Origin: Janibacter corallicola NBRC 107790
GTDB taxonomy: Bacteria; Actinomycetota; Actinomycetes; Actinomycetales; Dermatophilaceae
Assembly: GCF_001570965.1 (NCBI RefSeq)
Contig: NZ_BCSR01000029.1
Coordinates: 1 to 39,072, forward strand
Length of the DNA: 39,072 nt
Direction of reading: 5' to 3'
This document shows, piece by piece, positions 38,144 through 39,072 of this stretch; the stretch's first letter is position 1, and each line of letters starts with the position of its first letter. The position numbers were made by a program, and so were the translations under genes. The notes beneath the pieces are model-generated. The model was not told where the DNA came from. It searched no databases and was given only the letters and a program-made list of their open reading frames with translations.

Positions 38144-39072
38144 ATGACGAGCATCCAGACACATCCGGTTCCATGGCCGCGGCTCGCCGTAGCCGACTGG
38201 AGCGACACCCGCGACACCCTGCACATGTGGACCCAGGTCGTCGGCAAGATCCGGCTCGAGCATGCGCCGCTGCTCAACCACTGGTGGCACGTCACCCTTT
38301 ACGTCAGCCCGCGCGGACTGACGACGTCCGCCATCCCGCACCGCTCCGGTGTCTTCGACATGGAGTTCGACTTCGTCAACCACGTGCTACGCATCCGCAG
38401 CATCGCAGGTGGAGAAGACCTCGTCGCCCTGGAGCCGAAGCCCGTGGCCGACTTCTACAACCAGACGATGGAAGCGCTGGCCGCGTTGGGGATCGAGGCC
38501 ACCATCCAGGCCCGGCCGAACGAGGTGGAGCCCTCGATTCCCTTCGCGGAGGACACGACGCACGAGTCCTACGACCCGGAGGCCGCGCAGCTCTTCTGGA
38601 GGCAGCTGATCCAGGCCGACCGGGTGATGGGTGAGTTCCGATCCCACTTCGTCGGCAAGGTCAGTCCAGTGCACTTCTTCTGGGGCTCATTCGACTTGGC
38701 CTGCACCCGCTTCTCCGGACGCCCGGCGCCCAAGCACCCCGGCGGGGCACCCAACTGCGGTGACTGGGTGATGGTAGAGGGGTACTCCCGCGAGCTGAGC
38801 AGCTGCGGCTTCTGGCCCGGCGGAGGAGACGAGGGCGCCTTCTACGCCTACGCCTACCCCGAGCCCGACGGATTCTCCGGCTACCCGGTCGGGCCGGAGG
38901 GGGCTTACTACAGCACCGAGAACGGCCAGTTCCTGCTGCCGTACGAGGCCGTGGCCGACGCCAAGGACCCCGACGCTGCACTACTGCAGTTCCTGCACAC
39001 CACCTACGAGGCCGCTGCCGACCGAGGCCACTGGGACCGTGCTTCGCTCGAGGACGACCCCACCCGCTGGCA
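38144..39072 (+). CDS. DUF5996-family protein, truncated by the window edge
   Basis: The frame from ATG 38144 (GGGAG upstream; GTG 38141 in frame) is open to the right edge, 309 codons. The protein begins with WPRLAVADWSDTRDTLHMWTQVVGKIRLEHAPLLNHWWHVTLYVSPRGLTT and continues through MEFDFVNHVLRI, ALGIEATI, FWGSFDLACTRFSGRPAP and GGGDEGAFYAYAYPEP, the DUF5996 family, whose function is unknown. It lies 24 nt after the flavodoxin gene, so it may be the last or a further gene of the operon. It is soluble with no signal peptide. Confidence 0.85.
   Translation, partial: MTSIQTHPVPWPRLAVADWSDTRDTLHMWTQVVGKIRLEHAPLLNHWWHVTLYVSPRGLTTSAIPHRSGVFDMEFDFVNHVLRIRSIAGGEDLVALEPKPVADFYNQTMEALAALGIEATIQARPNEVEPSIPFAEDTTHESYDPEAAQLFWRQLIQADRVMGEFRSHFVGKVSPVHFFWGSFDLACTRFSGRPAPKHPGGAPNCGDWVMVEGYSRELSSCGFWPGGGDEGAFYAYAYPEPDGFSGYPVGPEGAYYSTENGQFLLPYEAVADAKDPDAALLQFLHTTYEAAADRGHWDRASLEDDPTRW

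Noticed and set aside
1-39072. CRISPR arrays, tRNA or rRNA genes, insertion sequences, integrases
   Set aside because: No regularly spaced repeats, no transposase or recombinase motifs and no tRNA-like cloverleaf noticed on either strand.

Overview
The window is about 39 kb of very GC-rich DNA. G/C-ending codons, SD sequences such as GGAGG, GTG and TTG starts, TAnnnT-type -10 boxes and likely leaderless transcripts point to a high-GC Gram-positive bacterium. Several proteins (the short Cys-rich cstB-linked protein, the actinobacterial T4-endonuclease-V-like glycosylase, the VanZ-RDD-YdcF fusion) fit an actinobacterium, perhaps of the Micrococcales/Intrasporangiaceae type; that last step is inference. 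I see no rRNA, tRNA, CRISPR array, phage or intact insertion sequence.

Layout. 1-5.2 kb: a GNAT-like gene tail, a secreted VanX-type dipeptidase, a CBS-domain protein, an MFS carrier overlapping a DksA/TraR zinc protein, a secreted zinc metallopeptidase and a pyrimidine-dimer glycosylase. 5.3-11.4 kb: an IclR regulator convergent with a six-gene minus-strand operon (MHS transporter, SDR, SnoaL-like, SDR, fumarate-reductase-like flavoprotein, SnoaL-like) whose genes all overlap by 4 or 8 nt; this looks like an undescribed uptake-and-oxidation pathway for a small cyclic or carboxylic substrate. 11.6-14.8 kb: small and hypothetical genes, an NYN-type gene remnant, a glyoxalase-fold protein with an internal tandem duplication, and a GNAT. 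14.8-19.2 kb: an extracytoplasmic thiol-redox operon (DsbA-like, CcdA, CPVC membrane protein), divergent from a UTRA-type GntR regulator over a perfect GTCTAGAC-core palindrome, then an MFS carrier.

19.2-21.8 kb: a persulfide-detoxification divergon. CstB-like persulfide dioxygenase/rhodanese and a 59-residue Cys-rich protein face a CstR-type repressor; a G/C-rich palindrome lies inside both promoters. A PNPOx-like flavin protein follows. 21.8-23.9 kb: a single-gene VanZ-RDD-YdcF fusion. 24.0-30.5 kb: a TRAP transporter (DctPQM), a creatinase/DoeA-type M24 hydrolase and a D-amino-acid-dehydrogenase-like flavoenzyme, divergent from a LysR regulator; together they suggest import, C-N bond hydrolysis and oxidative deamination of an amino-acid derivative. 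30.5-32.1 kb: a decay zone with a truncated DUF1838 gene, a broken P-loop kinase gene, a scrap homologous to the small gene at 12.4-12.6 kb, and a perfect hairpin.

32.1-38.1 kb: an FCD-type GntR regulator divergent from a meta-cleavage-type aromatic cluster: a 32-codon upstream ORF translationally linked to a TfdB-like phenol hydroxylase, then an FAH-family hydrolase, a type I extradiol dioxygenase, a cysteine hydrolase and a flavodoxin-fold reductase interrupted by a one-base frameshift. A DUF5996 gene runs off the right edge. The window is thus dominated by regulator-plus-catabolic-operon modules placed between housekeeping and stress genes.
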